Made by a program: the position numbers and the translations under genes. A DNA stretch of 64,000 nt. It comes from an uncultured Acidimicrobiales bacterium (lineage in GTDB: Bacteria > Actinomycetota > Acidimicrobiia > Acidimicrobiales > Bin134). The stretch is taken from NCBI GenBank assembly GCA_951813325.1, contig OX638350.1, positions 310,001-374,000 of the forward strand. The letters are read 5' to 3'. Positions 23,214 to 31,760 of the stretch are shown here, piece by piece (the stretch's first letter is position 1; each line of letters opens with the position of its first letter). Under the pieces are notes generated by a model, which was not told the origin of the DNA, did not search any database, and worked only from the letters and a program-made list of their open reading frames with translations.

Positions 23214-23299
23214 GGCCTGGAACGATAATCGCCATCGCCGTCTTGTTGCTGGCCATTCTGATTGCCGCAGTCATCCAGCTGTTTGTGCTTGCCCGGTAG
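23210..23299 (+). CDS. Small single-pass membrane peptide (29 residues)
   Basis: Begins MRPGTIIAIAVLLLAIL and ends LFVLAR: a short basic N-terminus, one hydrophobic helix and a final Arg. The ATG overlaps the stop of the SAM hydrolase gene (ATGA). The stop is 6 nt before the siroheme gene start. The composition is membrane-like rather than random, which favours a real gene, but no family is recognised. It could also act only as a translational bridge. Confidence 0.5.
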   Translation: MRPGTIIAIAVLLLAILIAAVIQLFVLAR

Positions 23300-23305
23300 G
23301 CGCCC

Positions 23306-23935
23306 ATGCCCGTCGACGAGAGCCTCTACCCCATAAACCTGCGGATCCGCGGCCACCGCTGCCTGGTGGTGGGGGGAGGGCAGGTCGCCATGAACAAGGC
23401 TGAGGGGTTGCTGGAAGCCGGGGCATCGGTGGATGTGATCGCCCTCGATGTCATTCGCGAGTTGGATGACCATCCCGGCGTCACCGTGCATCGCCGTGCC
23501 TATCGCTCCGGCGACGTTGAGGGTTATCGGCTGGTGGTTGCGGCCACCGGCTGTGGCGAGGTCAACGCCGAGGTATACCGCGACGGCGAGGCCGCCGGGG
23601 TATGGGTGAACAGCGCCGATGATCCCGATCATTGCTCCTTCACGCTGCCGAGCAGACTGCGCCGAGGATCGCTGTTGGTGACTTGCTCCACCGGAGGCCA
23701 CAGTCCGGCCCTGTCACGCTGGATCCGCCGGCGCCTAGGCGACGAGATCGGCCCCGAATACGAGACCCTTTTGTGCCTGCTCAGCGAAGCGCGACAGCGG
23801 ATTCAGGCTGCGGGGGCGCATACCGAGGACCGGGCTTGGCAAGATGTATTGGATTCGGGAATGCTGGAGTTGATCCGCTCCGGCGAAACCGGGCGGGCAA
23901 AAGAGATGATCGACCGCTTGGTCGACAACCCCTGA
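23306..23935 (+). CDS. Precorrin-2 dehydrogenase / sirohydrochlorin ferrochelatase-like
   Basis: A 209-residue homologue of the CysG N-terminal domain, Met8 or SirC. It oxidises precorrin-2 to sirohydrochlorin with NAD and may insert iron to make siroheme. Visible features are YPINLRIRGHRCLVVGGGQVAMNKAEGLLEAGA (Rossmann), VVAATGCGEVN, the NSADDPDHCSFTLPS segment and CSTGGHSPALSRWIR. It lacks the methyltransferase domain, which is supplied by the cobA-hemD fusion downstream. Confidence 0.93.
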   Translation: MPVDESLYPINLRIRGHRCLVVGGGQVAMNKAEGLLEAGASVDVIALDVIRELDDHPGVTVHRRAYRSGDVEGYRLVVAATGCGEVNAEVYRDGEAAGVWVNSADDPDHCSFTLPSRLRRGSLLVTCSTGGHSPALSRWIRRRLGDEIGPEYETLLCLLSEARQRIQAAGAHTEDRAWQDVLDSGMLELIRSGETGRAKEMIDRLVDNP

Positions 23936-23942
23936 TAAACCA

Positions 23943-25193
23943 GTGTCAGTACTCGCGATAGGCCTCAACCACCGAACAGCACCGCTGGGTTTGCTGGAGC
24001 GGATGACCATCGGTGGGTCCAGCCTGCCCAAGGCGCTGACCGATCTCATGGGCCGCGAGCACGTGTCCGAGGCGGTGGTGCTGTCAACCTGCAACCGTAT
24101 CGAGGTCTACGTTTTCGCGGAGACTTTTCACGGGGCATTCCAGAACGCGCGAGATTTTCTGTCCGAGACCGCCCACGTTCCCCCGGAGCAGTTCAGCGAT
24201 GCGCTCTACGCCCACTACGAGACCGATGCCGTGTCGCACCTGTTCTCCGTGGCCTGCGGCCTGGACTCCGCCGTGCTCGGAGAGCACGAAATCCAAGGGC
24301 AGGTGAGGAGCGCGTGGGATACGGCGAGGCTAGAGGGCATGTGCGGAACCACGCTCAACACCCTTTTCCGCCACGCGGTAGAGGTGGGCAAGCGGGCCCG
24401 CTCTGAGACCGGAATCTCCCACCACATCACTTCGGTGTCCCACGCCGCCGTGGCCTTGGCTGCCGAGCGGTTGGCAGGGTTGACCGGTCGTCGATTGATG
24501 GTGCTCGGTGCCGGTGACATGGGCGAGGGCATGGCCTCCAGCCTGGCCAAGAGTGAGGCTGCCGAAGTTGTTGTGGCCAACCGCACCACGGGACGGGCCG
24601 AGGAATTGGCCCAGCGCCTTGGAGGCCGGGCAGTAGGCCTCGACGAGATGGCTGCCGAGTTGGCTGTCGTGGACGTCCTTTTGACTTCCACTGGTGCATC
24701 CTCGCTGATACTCGAGCATTGCGATGTGGCCGAGATCATGGCCCAACGGGGTAATCGCCCACTGTTGATCGTCGACGTGGCCGTGCCTCGCGACGTGGAT
24801 CCCGCGGCCAGTGAGCTGGACGGGGTGACGCTGCTGGACATGGACGATCTGCGGGCTTTCGCCGACCGGGGTCTGCGAGAGCGCCGTGCCGAGTTGGACC
24901 GGGTGCGGAGCATCATCGACGACGAGTTGAACCGCTACCTGGACTACAGCTCGGCTCGTGAGGCGGCCCCGCTGATTACGGCGTTTCGGACTCGGGCAGA
25001 GATTCTGCGCAAAGAAGAGCTGGATCGCCACGCTGGCGGGCTGTCCCCAGCCGAGCGAGAGGCGGTCGAGGCCGCCACTCGAGGGCTGGTGGGCAAGCTC
25101 TTGCACGAGCCCACCGTGAGGTTGAAAGACGCGGCTGGATCACCCCGAGGCGACCGGCTGGCCGAAGCACTCCGGGACCTCTTCGATCTCTAG
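23943..25193 (+). CDS. hemA: Glutamyl-tRNA reductase
   Basis: First committed step of C5 tetrapyrrole synthesis, reducing Glu-tRNA to glutamate-1-semialdehyde. The 416-residue enzyme has the catalytic Cys in VVLSTCNRIEVY, the LFSVACGLDSAVLGEHEIQGQV segment, the NADPH motif MVLGAGDMGEGMA and the C-terminal dimerisation helices. It starts with GTG (MSVLAIGLNHRTAPL) 7 nt after the siroheme gene. Its product partner hemL lies four genes on. Confidence 0.97.
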   Translation: MSVLAIGLNHRTAPLGLLERMTIGGSSLPKALTDLMGREHVSEAVVLSTCNRIEVYVFAETFHGAFQNARDFLSETAHVPPEQFSDALYAHYETDAVSHLFSVACGLDSAVLGEHEIQGQVRSAWDTARLEGMCGTTLNTLFRHAVEVGKRARSETGISHHITSVSHAAVALAAERLAGLTGRRLMVLGAGDMGEGMASSLAKSEAAEVVVANRTTGRAEELAQRLGGRAVGLDEMAAELAVVDVLLTSTGASSLILEHCDVAEIMAQRGNRPLLIVDVAVPRDVDPAASELDGVTLLDMDDLRAFADRGLRERRAELDRVRSIIDDELNRYLDYSSAREAAPLITAFRTRAEILRKEELDRHAGGLSPAEREAVEAATRGLVGKLLHEPTVRLKDAAGSPRGDRLAEALRDLFDL

Positions 25194-25203
25194 GTCGAAT
25201 TCT

Positions 25204-26064
25204 GTGCTGCGCGCCGCCACCCGAGGCAGCGCCTTGGCCCGCTGGCAGACCGCTCACATTGCTGAACTACTGGGCCGCGCCGCTGACGTCCAACCGCTAC
25301 TGGTCACCACGGCGGGCGACCGCTTGGCCGAAGAGCCGATCTCGGCCATGGGCGGCAAGGGGGTGTTCGTCAAGGAGGTGCAGGCCGCCGTGCTCGACGG
25401 TCGAGCCGATTTGGCTGTGCACTCGGCCAAGGACCTGCCCGCATCCACGCCCGACGGTCTGGTGCTGGCCGCCGTGCCCAGCCGAGCCGATCCCCGAGAT
25501 GTGCTGGTGGGCTGCCGATTGTCTGATCTTCCCGAGGGAGCTCTGGTGGCCACCGGTTCGGCCCGCCGTCGGGTGCAACTCCATGAGCTCCGCCCCGATC
25601 TGCGGTTCGCCGAGCTTCGGGGCAATATCGGCACTCGGTTGGCCAAGGCCGCACATTACGATGCAGTGGTGATGGCCAAGGCCGCTCTCGACCGCTTGGG
25701 AGAGCATCCGCCGGTTGTCGACGTGTTGGGTTGCCAGATCATGGTGCCCCAAGTCGGACAAGGTGCTCTGGCGGTTGAGTGCCGGGAAGACGACCAGCGG
25801 GTACGCTCTTTGCTGGCCGCCATCCAAGACCCGCTCACCCGTCGGCTGGTGGATGCCGAGCGGGCATTCCTAGCCACCCTGGGCGGCGACTGCACGCTGC
25901 CCGCCGGGGCCCACGCCCATATTCAAGGTGACACGCTGGTCATGCGGGCTGTGCTGGCTGAAGGCCCCGGCGGCCGCTGCCACACCGTGGTCGGCGAAAG
26001 CGACGATGGAGGTGCCCTGGGACTGGACTTGGCCCGCCAACTGCTGGAAGCGGTGGCCCGATGA
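25204..26064 (+). CDS. hemC: Porphobilinogen deaminase (hydroxymethylbilane synthase)
   Basis: Polymerises four porphobilinogens into hydroxymethylbilane. The 286-residue protein has RAATRGSALARWQT, the KEVQAAVLDGRADLAVHSAKDLP active-site region, ATGSARRRVQL, RGNIGTRL and the dipyrromethane cofactor Cys in GGDCTLPAGAHA. The start is GTG. The stop overlaps the cobA-hemD start (ATGA). Confidence 0.97.
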   Translation: MLRAATRGSALARWQTAHIAELLGRAADVQPLLVTTAGDRLAEEPISAMGGKGVFVKEVQAAVLDGRADLAVHSAKDLPASTPDGLVLAAVPSRADPRDVLVGCRLSDLPEGALVATGSARRRVQLHELRPDLRFAELRGNIGTRLAKAAHYDAVVMAKAALDRLGEHPPVVDVLGCQIMVPQVGQGALAVECREDDQRVRSLLAAIQDPLTRRLVDAERAFLATLGGDCTLPAGAHAHIQGDTLVMRAVLAEGPGGRCHTVVGESDDGGALGLDLARQLLEAVAR

Positions 26065-27509
26065 CCGTCTACCTGGTCGGCGCGGGGCCGGGCGATCCTG
26101 CTCTTTTGACCATGAGGGGCGCCGAGGTGCTGGCCGGTGCCGATGTGGTGGTCTATGACCGGCTGTCGGTGGCCTCTCTGCTCGAATTGGCCCCGGCGGA
26201 GGCCGAGCGCATCTCGGTGGGCAAACAGCCCGGTGGGCCCCGAACCTCCCAAGAGGACATCAACGCCCTGTTGGTGGCCCGAGGCCGGACTGGCAACCAG
26301 GTGGTGCGCCTCAAAGGCGGTGACCCCTTCGTATTCGCCCGGGGCGGCGAGGAGGCTGCCGCGCTGGCTGCGGCCGGTGTCTCATTCGAGATCGTTCCTG
26401 GCATCACCTCCGCAATAGCCGTTCCCGCCTACGCCGGGATCCCCGTGACCATGCGGTACTCGTCTACTTCGTTCACCGTGGTCACCGGCCATGAGGATCC
26501 GGCCAAAGTAGAGGGGTCGGTCAACTGGGAGGCCGTTGCCGCCCTCGGCGGCACGGTGGTGGTGCTCATGGGAGCGGCCCGCTGTCGAACCATCTGCGAC
26601 CGGCTGATCACCGCGGGCCTGGCCCCGGACACACCGGCGGCCGCGGTGCAGTGGGGTACCCGCCCCAACCAGCGAACACTGCGGGCCACCTTGGCCACTC
26701 TGGCTGAATTGGACCCCCAACCGCCGGCCACCATCGTATTCGGCGAGGTGGCGGCCTCCGACCTGGCCTGGTTTGAGAACCGGCCCCTGTTCGGTCGACG
26801 CATCGTGGTTACTCGAGCTCAGCCTCAGGCTTCGGTGTTGGCTGGCGATCTGCGCCGACGGGGTGCCGAGGCGATCGAACTGCCGGTCATCTCCTTTCAA
26901 CCCCCTGAAGATCTCGACCGCCTGATCCGAGCCGCGGCCGAGGCCGGCAGCTACCACTGGGTGGTGCTCACCTCGCCCACCGGGGTGGCCCGGTTCTTCG
27001 AACACCTGCGGGACGCCCGCAGCCTTGGAGGTGTGAAAGTGGCTGCCATCGGGCCGGGCACCGCGGCTGCGCTGGCCGAGCGCAACGTCGTGGCCGACCT
27101 GGTGCCCAAACAGTACGTGGCCGAGTCGCTATTGGAAGCCATGCCTGACGGGCCGGGCCGAGTGCTCATTCCCCGAGCCGAGACCGCCCGCGACGTTCTG
27201 CCCGAGGGACTGGCTGCCGCGGGCTGGGATGTGGACGTTGTACCCGCCTACCGAACCGTGGCCCCAGCCTCCGATCCCGCCGCTGCGGCCCTGCTGGCCG
27301 ATGCCGAGGTCATCACCTTCACCTCGTCGTCCACGGTGACCAACTTCTTAGACTCCTACGGCGCCGACGCGGTGCCCGAGGTGGTGGCCACTATCGGACC
27401 GATTACCACTGCTACCGCCCGCAATCGGGGCTTGCAGGTTGTAGTGGAGGCCACAGAGCACACCGTCGACAGCCTTGTCGCCGCTTTGGAGGATTTCTTC
27501 ACTCGCTGA
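26061..27509 (+). CDS. Uroporphyrinogen-III C-methyltransferase / uroporphyrinogen-III synthase fusion
   Basis: A 482-residue two-domain protein. Residues 1-245 form the SUMT/CobA domain (VYLVGAGPGDPALLTMRG, YDRLS, VRLKGGDPFVFARGGEE, GITSAIAVPAYAGIPVT). It methylates uroporphyrinogen III to precorrin-2 for siroheme or B12. Residues 250-482 form the HemD domain (GRRIVVTRAQPQASVLAGDL...), which closes hydroxymethylbilane into uroporphyrinogen III. The fusion is common in Gram-positive bacteria. Together with the SirC-like gene it supplies siroheme, while the rest feeds heme. Confidence 0.95.
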   Translation: MTVYLVGAGPGDPALLTMRGAEVLAGADVVVYDRLSVASLLELAPAEAERISVGKQPGGPRTSQEDINALLVARGRTGNQVVRLKGGDPFVFARGGEEAAALAAAGVSFEIVPGITSAIAVPAYAGIPVTMRYSSTSFTVVTGHEDPAKVEGSVNWEAVAALGGTVVVLMGAARCRTICDRLITAGLAPDTPAAAVQWGTRPNQRTLRATLATLAELDPQPPATIVFGEVAASDLAWFENRPLFGRRIVVTRAQPQASVLAGDLRRRGAEAIELPVISFQPPEDLDRLIRAAAEAGSYHWVVLTSPTGVARFFEHLRDARSLGGVKVAAIGPGTAAALAERNVVADLVPKQYVAESLLEAMPDGPGRVLIPRAETARDVLPEGLAAAGWDVDVVPAYRTVAPASDPAAAALLADAEVITFTSSSTVTNFLDSYGADAVPEVVATIGPITTATARNRGLQVVVEATEHTVDSLVAALEDFFTR

Positions 27510-27551
27510 GGCCCTCTGTCTCCGCTGACGAGGCAGAAGAATCCGGACTTT

Positions 27552-28817
27552 ATGATCGTTGGCATGGTCACCAACCGAGAGTTGTTCGAGCGGGCGCAGC
27601 GGGTCATTCCCGGCGGGGTGAACTCGCCGGTACGCTCGTTTGGGTCGGTGGGGGGAACACCGTATTTTGTGGCCCGGGCTGAGGGGCCTTACGTGTGGGA
27701 TGTGGAGGGGCGCCGATACATCGACTATGTGCAGAGCTACGGCCCCGGCATCTTGGGCCACGCCCACCCAGCGGTGACGGAGGCGGTAGTTGAAGCGGCG
27801 GCAAACGGCGCCAGTTATGGGGCACCTACCGAGCGCGAGGTGTTGTTGGCCGAGATGCTGTGCGACCGGGTGCCGGGAATGGCCTGGAGCCGGCTCACCT
27901 CTAGCGGTACCGAGGCGGCGATGGCCGCTGTCCGGTTGGCTCGGGGGGCCACCGGCCGCAACAAGGTCATCAAGTTCGCCGGCTGCTACCACGGCCACAG
28001 CGACGCCCTGCTGGCCGCTGGGGGGAGCGGGGTGGCCAACCAGGGGCTGGCCGACTCGGCCGGAGTCACCCCGGGAGCGGTGGCCGACACCGTGGTGGCC
28101 CCTTACAACCAGATCCCTGCGGTGGATGACGGGGTGGCTGCGGTGGTGGTGGAGCCGGTGGCGGCCAACATGGGGGTGGTGGCCCCGGCGCCCGGCTTTC
28201 TGGAGGGGTTGCGAGCGGCCTGCGACCAGGCCGGTGCCCTTTTGGTGTTCGACGAGGTCATCACCGGTTTCCGATTGGCTCCCGGGGGGGCAACCGAGTG
28301 GTTCGGCGTCGCCCCCGACCTGTGGTGCTTCGGCAAGGTGGTGGGCGGAGGGCTGCCCATCGGCGTGTTCGGCGGTCGGGCCGATCTGATGGAGAACCTG
28401 GCCCCGCTGGGCGGGGTGTACCAGGCCGGAACCCTGTCGGGGAACCCGCTGGCCACCGCAGCCGGTTTGGCCACCCTGGAGCGGTTGACTCCCGACGCCT
28501 ATCGAACGCTGGCCGATACCGCCACCCGGCTGGGCGATGGCATGATTGCGGTGGCCGAGGCGGCCGGGACCGCCTGCACCGTGGCCCGGGTGGGTGCGCT
28601 GCTCGGGGTGTTCTTCTGCGATCAGGTGCCTTGCGATTTCGACCAGGCCAAGGTCGCGGCCGAAAACGGCGTGTATCCCCGGGTGTTCCACGCCCTCCTC
28701 GAAGCCGGTGTGGCGTTCGCTCCCGGACCCTACGAGGCCCTGTTCCCCAGCCTGGCCCACACCGACGAACATATCGACTCCACGGTGGAGGCTTTCGCGG
28801 CTGCTTTGGAGAAGTGA
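27552..28817 (+). CDS. hemL: Glutamate-1-semialdehyde 2,1-aminomutase
   Basis: A PLP enzyme that converts glutamate-1-semialdehyde to 5-aminolevulinate. The 421-residue protein has ELFERAQRVIPGGVNSPVRSF, the TSSGTEAAMAAVRLAR segment, CYHGHSDALLA, LVFDEVITGFR and the PLP lysine in DLWCFGKVVGGGLPIG. The ATG at 27552 or the in-frame ATG at 27564 may be used. hemB, which usually sits between hemD and hemL, is absent here. Confidence 0.97.
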   Translation: MIVGMVTNRELFERAQRVIPGGVNSPVRSFGSVGGTPYFVARAEGPYVWDVEGRRYIDYVQSYGPGILGHAHPAVTEAVVEAAANGASYGAPTEREVLLAEMLCDRVPGMAWSRLTSSGTEAAMAAVRLARGATGRNKVIKFAGCYHGHSDALLAAGGSGVANQGLADSAGVTPGAVADTVVAPYNQIPAVDDGVAAVVVEPVAANMGVVAPAPGFLEGLRAACDQAGALLVFDEVITGFRLAPGGATEWFGVAPDLWCFGKVVGGGLPIGVFGGRADLMENLAPLGGVYQAGTLSGNPLATAAGLATLERLTPDAYRTLADTATRLGDGMIAVAEAAGTACTVARVGALLGVFFCDQVPCDFDQAKVAAENGVYPRVFHALLEAGVAFAPGPYEALFPSLAHTDEHIDSTVEAFAAALEK

Positions 28818-28892
28818 TGAGCGGGGTTCGTCCCCACGACGCCGACAGGGAGGCTTTCGCGTCGGCTTCGGAGGGGTAACAGACGGGGATCG

Positions 28893-30137
28893 CTAGTGCA
28901 GCGCCGCCGTTGAGGCCCTGGCGGCCGCCTTGTAGATGTACTCGGCCGGTCCCGGGTCGTCGGGGTCCATGAGATTGGCCATGATCCGCAGGGCCCACTC
29001 CATGGCCGGGCGCGACTGCATGCCGATCCGGGTGAGCTCTCGCAGCAGCGCCGGTTTGCCGATCAGCCGGGCGAACAGCCGGGCCACCCGGAAGTAAGTC
29101 CCGTAGTTCTCCTCCAGCAATGCCGGGTACCGCCAGATAACCCCGCCGTCGCCGGTGGCGATAGCCTCGGCCACCAAATCGGCGGCCATTTTCCCGGTCT
29201 CGTAGGCGTAGTCGATTCCCTCGCCGTTGAACGGGTTGACCGACCCGGCCGCATCCCCTACCACCAGGTGGTTCGGACCCACCTTGGGGTTCACCGATCC
29301 GGCCATGGGCAGGCGCCCTCCCACCGGTGCCATCAGCGGCTGGTCGGGGTCGATCTCCCAGTAGGCGGGCAGCGTGGCCGCGAACTCCCGCATCAAGTGC
29401 GTGGTGTTCACCGAGGTGTGGTCGCGGAACGTGGACAACAGCCCCACGCCCACGTTCACGCACCCGTCGCCCAACGGGAAGATCCAGCCGTACCCGGGCA
29501 GCGAGCTGCCGTTTCGGTCCCGCATGTCCAGCGCGCTCTCGATCCACGGGGTGTCGTGCAGCGGACTCTCGAAATAGGTGCGTATGGCCATGCCCTGGGG
29601 ATAGGCCCGGTCACGGGCTGTTCCCAGAGCCCGGCCGAAACGGGAATTCGCCCCATCGGCCACCGCTACATAGCGGGCCTGGATTTGATCTGTGCGGCCG
29701 GTGGCCTTGTCAACCACCTCGGCCCCGTTGAGCAGCCCGTCTACCAGGATCGGGCGGGTGGCTTCGGTCGCAAGGAGCATCTCGGCCCCGGCGGCCACCG
29801 CGTGGTCGGCCACCAGCTGGTCGAGCTCCCGTCGCCGCACCACATAGCCATAGTCGGGGAATACCGGATGCTGGGGCCAGGCCAGCTCCATCGTGCGCTT
29901 GTGAGCCACCGCCCGCAGGCCGCCGTACCGGTGATAGCGAGTGAGCTCGTCGCCCAAGCCCATATCACACAGCGACTTGACCGCTCGGGGGGTGAGTCCG
30001 TCGCCACAAGTCTTGTCGCGGGGGAACTCCTTGCGCTCCACCACCACGACGTCGAGGCCGTGTTGGGCAGCCCAGTAGGCCGTGGCTGCTCCCGCAGGAC
30101 CGCCACCCACGACCAGCAGGTCGCGGCGAGGGGTCAG
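28893..30137 (-). CDS. Geranylgeranyl reductase-family flavoprotein (menaquinone reductase-like)
   Basis: An FAD-dependent oxidoreductase of about 414 residues that in related actinobacteria (MenJ) saturates one isoprene unit of menaquinone. It has the FAD motif LVVGGGPAGAATAYWAA, FPRDKTCGDGLTPRA, the family YGYVVRRRELDQLV, and GDAAGSVNPFNGEGIDYAYETG. The GTG at 30110 would cut into the first beta strand, so a CTG at 30137 overlapping the stop of the upstream cytochrome (CTGA) is proposed. The start is uncertain. Its place beside the quinol-oxidising and quinone-reducing complexes fits a quinone-tail role. Confidence 0.88.
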   Translation of the reverse strand: MTPRRDLLVVGGGPAGAATAYWAAQHGLDVVVVERKEFPRDKTCGDGLTPRAVKSLCDMGLGDELTRYHRYGGLRAVAHKRTMELAWPQHPVFPDYGYVVRRRELDQLVADHAVAAGAEMLLATEATRPILVDGLLNGAEVVDKATGRTDQIQARYVAVADGANSRFGRALGTARDRAYPQGMAIRTYFESPLHDTPWIESALDMRDRNGSSLPGYGWIFPLGDGCVNVGVGLLSTFRDHTSVNTTHLMREFAATLPAYWEIDPDQPLMAPVGGRLPMAGSVNPKVGPNHLVVGDAAGSVNPFNGEGIDYAYETGKMAADLVAEAIATGDGGVIWRYPALLEENYGTYFRVARLFARLIGKPALLRELTRIGMQSRPAMEWALRIMANLMDPDDPGPAEYIYKAAARASTAALH

Positions 30138-30928
30138 TTCGCTCCTATCCCGGCGTCGGCCAGCAGGCCGCGCAAAGTGCTGGGGAAGGTTTGCCCGATT
30201 TGGAAGTTCAAAGACTCGGGAACGACTTCTTCGGCCTCGAACAACTCTTCGAGGTCATGCAGGTCGGCTTCTTCAGCCTCGCCCAGTTCGACCCGCTCGA
30301 AATAGGTCACGGCCAGAATCTCTCTCGCGCTCAGATCCTCGCCGAAGGCAGGCATGCCGTTGGCCGCTCCCAGCGACACTTCATCGTTGTCGCCGTATAG
30401 GGTTCCCGGTTCGGCTGGTGAGCCGTTGATCACCCAGATCACGTGGTCTTCCCAGTCGTTGAACGTGGCCATTACCTCGCCGCCGCTCAGCGCCGGGCCG
30501 ACCCCGCCACCGCCTTCGGCACCATGGCAGCCGGCGCATCCGCCAACGCCCTCGTAGACCTCCCGTCCCAGGGCAATGATCTCGCTGTCCCGCTCGGGCG
30601 ACTCCAAGGTGCCGGCGAAGATGATGGCCCAGAACGGCAGGAAGATCAGCACCGGCACGGCCCAAGCCGGTATCTTCCTGCGGTTCAGCGCGGCCTGAAC
30701 CCACGGCTTGACCGGCTCCGGTTGGGGCTCGGGCTCTGGCTCCAGCTCGGGAAGCGCGGGCAATGACGGTACCGCCGCGGCCGCAGGGGCCTGGGTCTGG
30801 GCCAGCGCAGGGGCGGCCGAAGTCTCCGATGGCGGAACGTCTGCGGCAGATTCGTCGTCGGTGGCCGCTCCGAGAGCCTGGCGACGATCCCGCGATCGTT
30901 CCAGCAGATGCTCGGGTACTTCGGTCAA
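30134..30928 (-). CDS. Membrane-anchored c-type cytochrome
   Basis: A 264-residue protein. A hydrophilic N-terminus starts MTEVPEHLLERSRDRR, followed by a Pro/Glu-rich linker (ELEPEPEPQPEPVKP). One membrane helix follows (about 92-110), then an extracytoplasmic cytochrome c domain with CAGCH in GVGGCAGCHGAEGG (about 130-134) and a candidate Met ligand in ANGMPAF. It could carry electrons from the Rieske complex to the oxidase. The N-terminal motif is shared with the cytochrome b C-terminal subunit at 33041. It is transcribed divergently from that complex. Confidence 0.88.
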   Translation of the reverse strand: MTEVPEHLLERSRDRRQALGAATDDESAADVPPSETSAAPALAQTQAPAAAAVPSLPALPELEPEPEPQPEPVKPWVQAALNRRKIPAWAVPVLIFLPFWAIIFAGTLESPERDSEIIALGREVYEGVGGCAGCHGAEGGGGVGPALSGGEVMATFNDWEDHVIWVINGSPAEPGTLYGDNDEVSLGAANGMPAFGEDLSAREILAVTYFERVELGEAEEADLHDLEELFEAEEVVPESLNFQIGQTFPSTLRGLLADAGIGAN

Positions 30929-31175
30929 CGCTCCTCCGTTGTGACTCCCGGCCGGCTAGGCGTCCGGCCCCGTGCCACATTAGGCCCACCCGACGCTAGC
31001 GGCCCAACCGTTCAAAGTGGTGGTAACGGTCGGCGCGTTGTCTTGATCCCCGGCCCACGCGACCAGTCGCTTTGAGCCGGAGCGACGAGGCATGGGTAGC
31101 AGCCACTTTGATGTGTAGGAACGCGGGGTGGGGCTACTACTATCTGTCGCGGACCGCACCCACGAGGGGAGGAAC
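30929..31175. promoter_or_regulatory. Divergent promoter region of the respiratory supercluster
   Basis: Lies between the minus-strand cytochrome and the plus-strand bc/nuo genes. TCAAAGTGG (31012-31020) and CCACTTTGA (31103-31111) form a 9-bp perfect inverted repeat about 80 bp apart. ACCGTT and AACGGT form a smaller pair near 31008-31036. No -35/-10 pair could be assigned with confidence. Confidence 0.4.
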
Positions 31176-31760
31176 GTGGCCGCTCAGAGGCCCATAGACA
31201 TCGCCGTCACCAAGTTCTACATGGCCCTCGGGGGAGTCGTCGTCCTCTACCTGGCCTTGTGGGCTTTTATCGCTGTCCACCAGTACGACGAGGGCTTGGG
31301 TGCGCCGTATTTCAATGTGGCCCTCACCGCTTCGTTGGTGGTGGCCGTTCTGGGCATCGTGGCCTTCTTGGAGTACGCCCGTCGCCGTCCGGTGGGCGCC
31401 TACCACACATGGGGCGAGGCTATGTTCGCGGCGGCGTGTGTTTTCTTCCTGCTGTTTTGGATCTATGGCGTCGTCCCCCACCAGTGGCTGGTGTACGCCG
31501 ACAGTGAGCTCGGCTGGCGCAAGGACCGCTTGATCGAGGGCTACTCCGTGGGCAACCAGGGCATCATCTCCTGGGCCCTGTCAATCGACCTGCCCTATCT
31601 GATATTGCGCGATGTGGTCGCAGTGTTGATCTACGGTTTGGCCTTGGCCGGGAACGTGGCCGGTTGGATGGTGTGGCAGAACCGGGGCAAGACAGCTCCC
31701 GTTGAGGTTGAGAAGTCTGAGTATGGAAGACCGATCGTGAGAGAGGGGGCGAGCGTCTGA
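31176..31760 (+). CDS. Unknown membrane protein leading the cytochrome b/Rieske operon
   Basis: A 194-residue protein with about five hydrophobic helices (near 15-35, 48-68, 83-103, 138-158 and a short one after). I recognise no family. GTG at 31176 is chosen because GAGGGGAGG lies just upstream (31164-31172). It is the first gene of an operon that continues with a ferredoxin whose start overlaps its stop (TGATG). A quinone-reactive or anchoring subunit for that ferredoxin is the simplest idea, but no heme or quinone motif proves it. Confidence 0.75.
   Translation: MAAQRPIDIAVTKFYMALGGVVVLYLALWAFIAVHQYDEGLGAPYFNVALTASLVVAVLGIVAFLEYARRRPVGAYHTWGEAMFAAACVFFLLFWIYGVVPHQWLVYADSELGWRKDRLIEGYSVGNQGIISWALSIDLPYLILRDVVAVLIYGLALAGNVAGWMVWQNRGKTAPVEVEKSEYGRPIVREGASV

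Noticed and set aside
28817-28879. 20-codon frame overlapping the hemL stop (MSGVRPHDADREAFASASEG)
   Set aside because: It has the overlapping start, but no same-strand gene follows, so it bridges nothing and shows no protein-like features.
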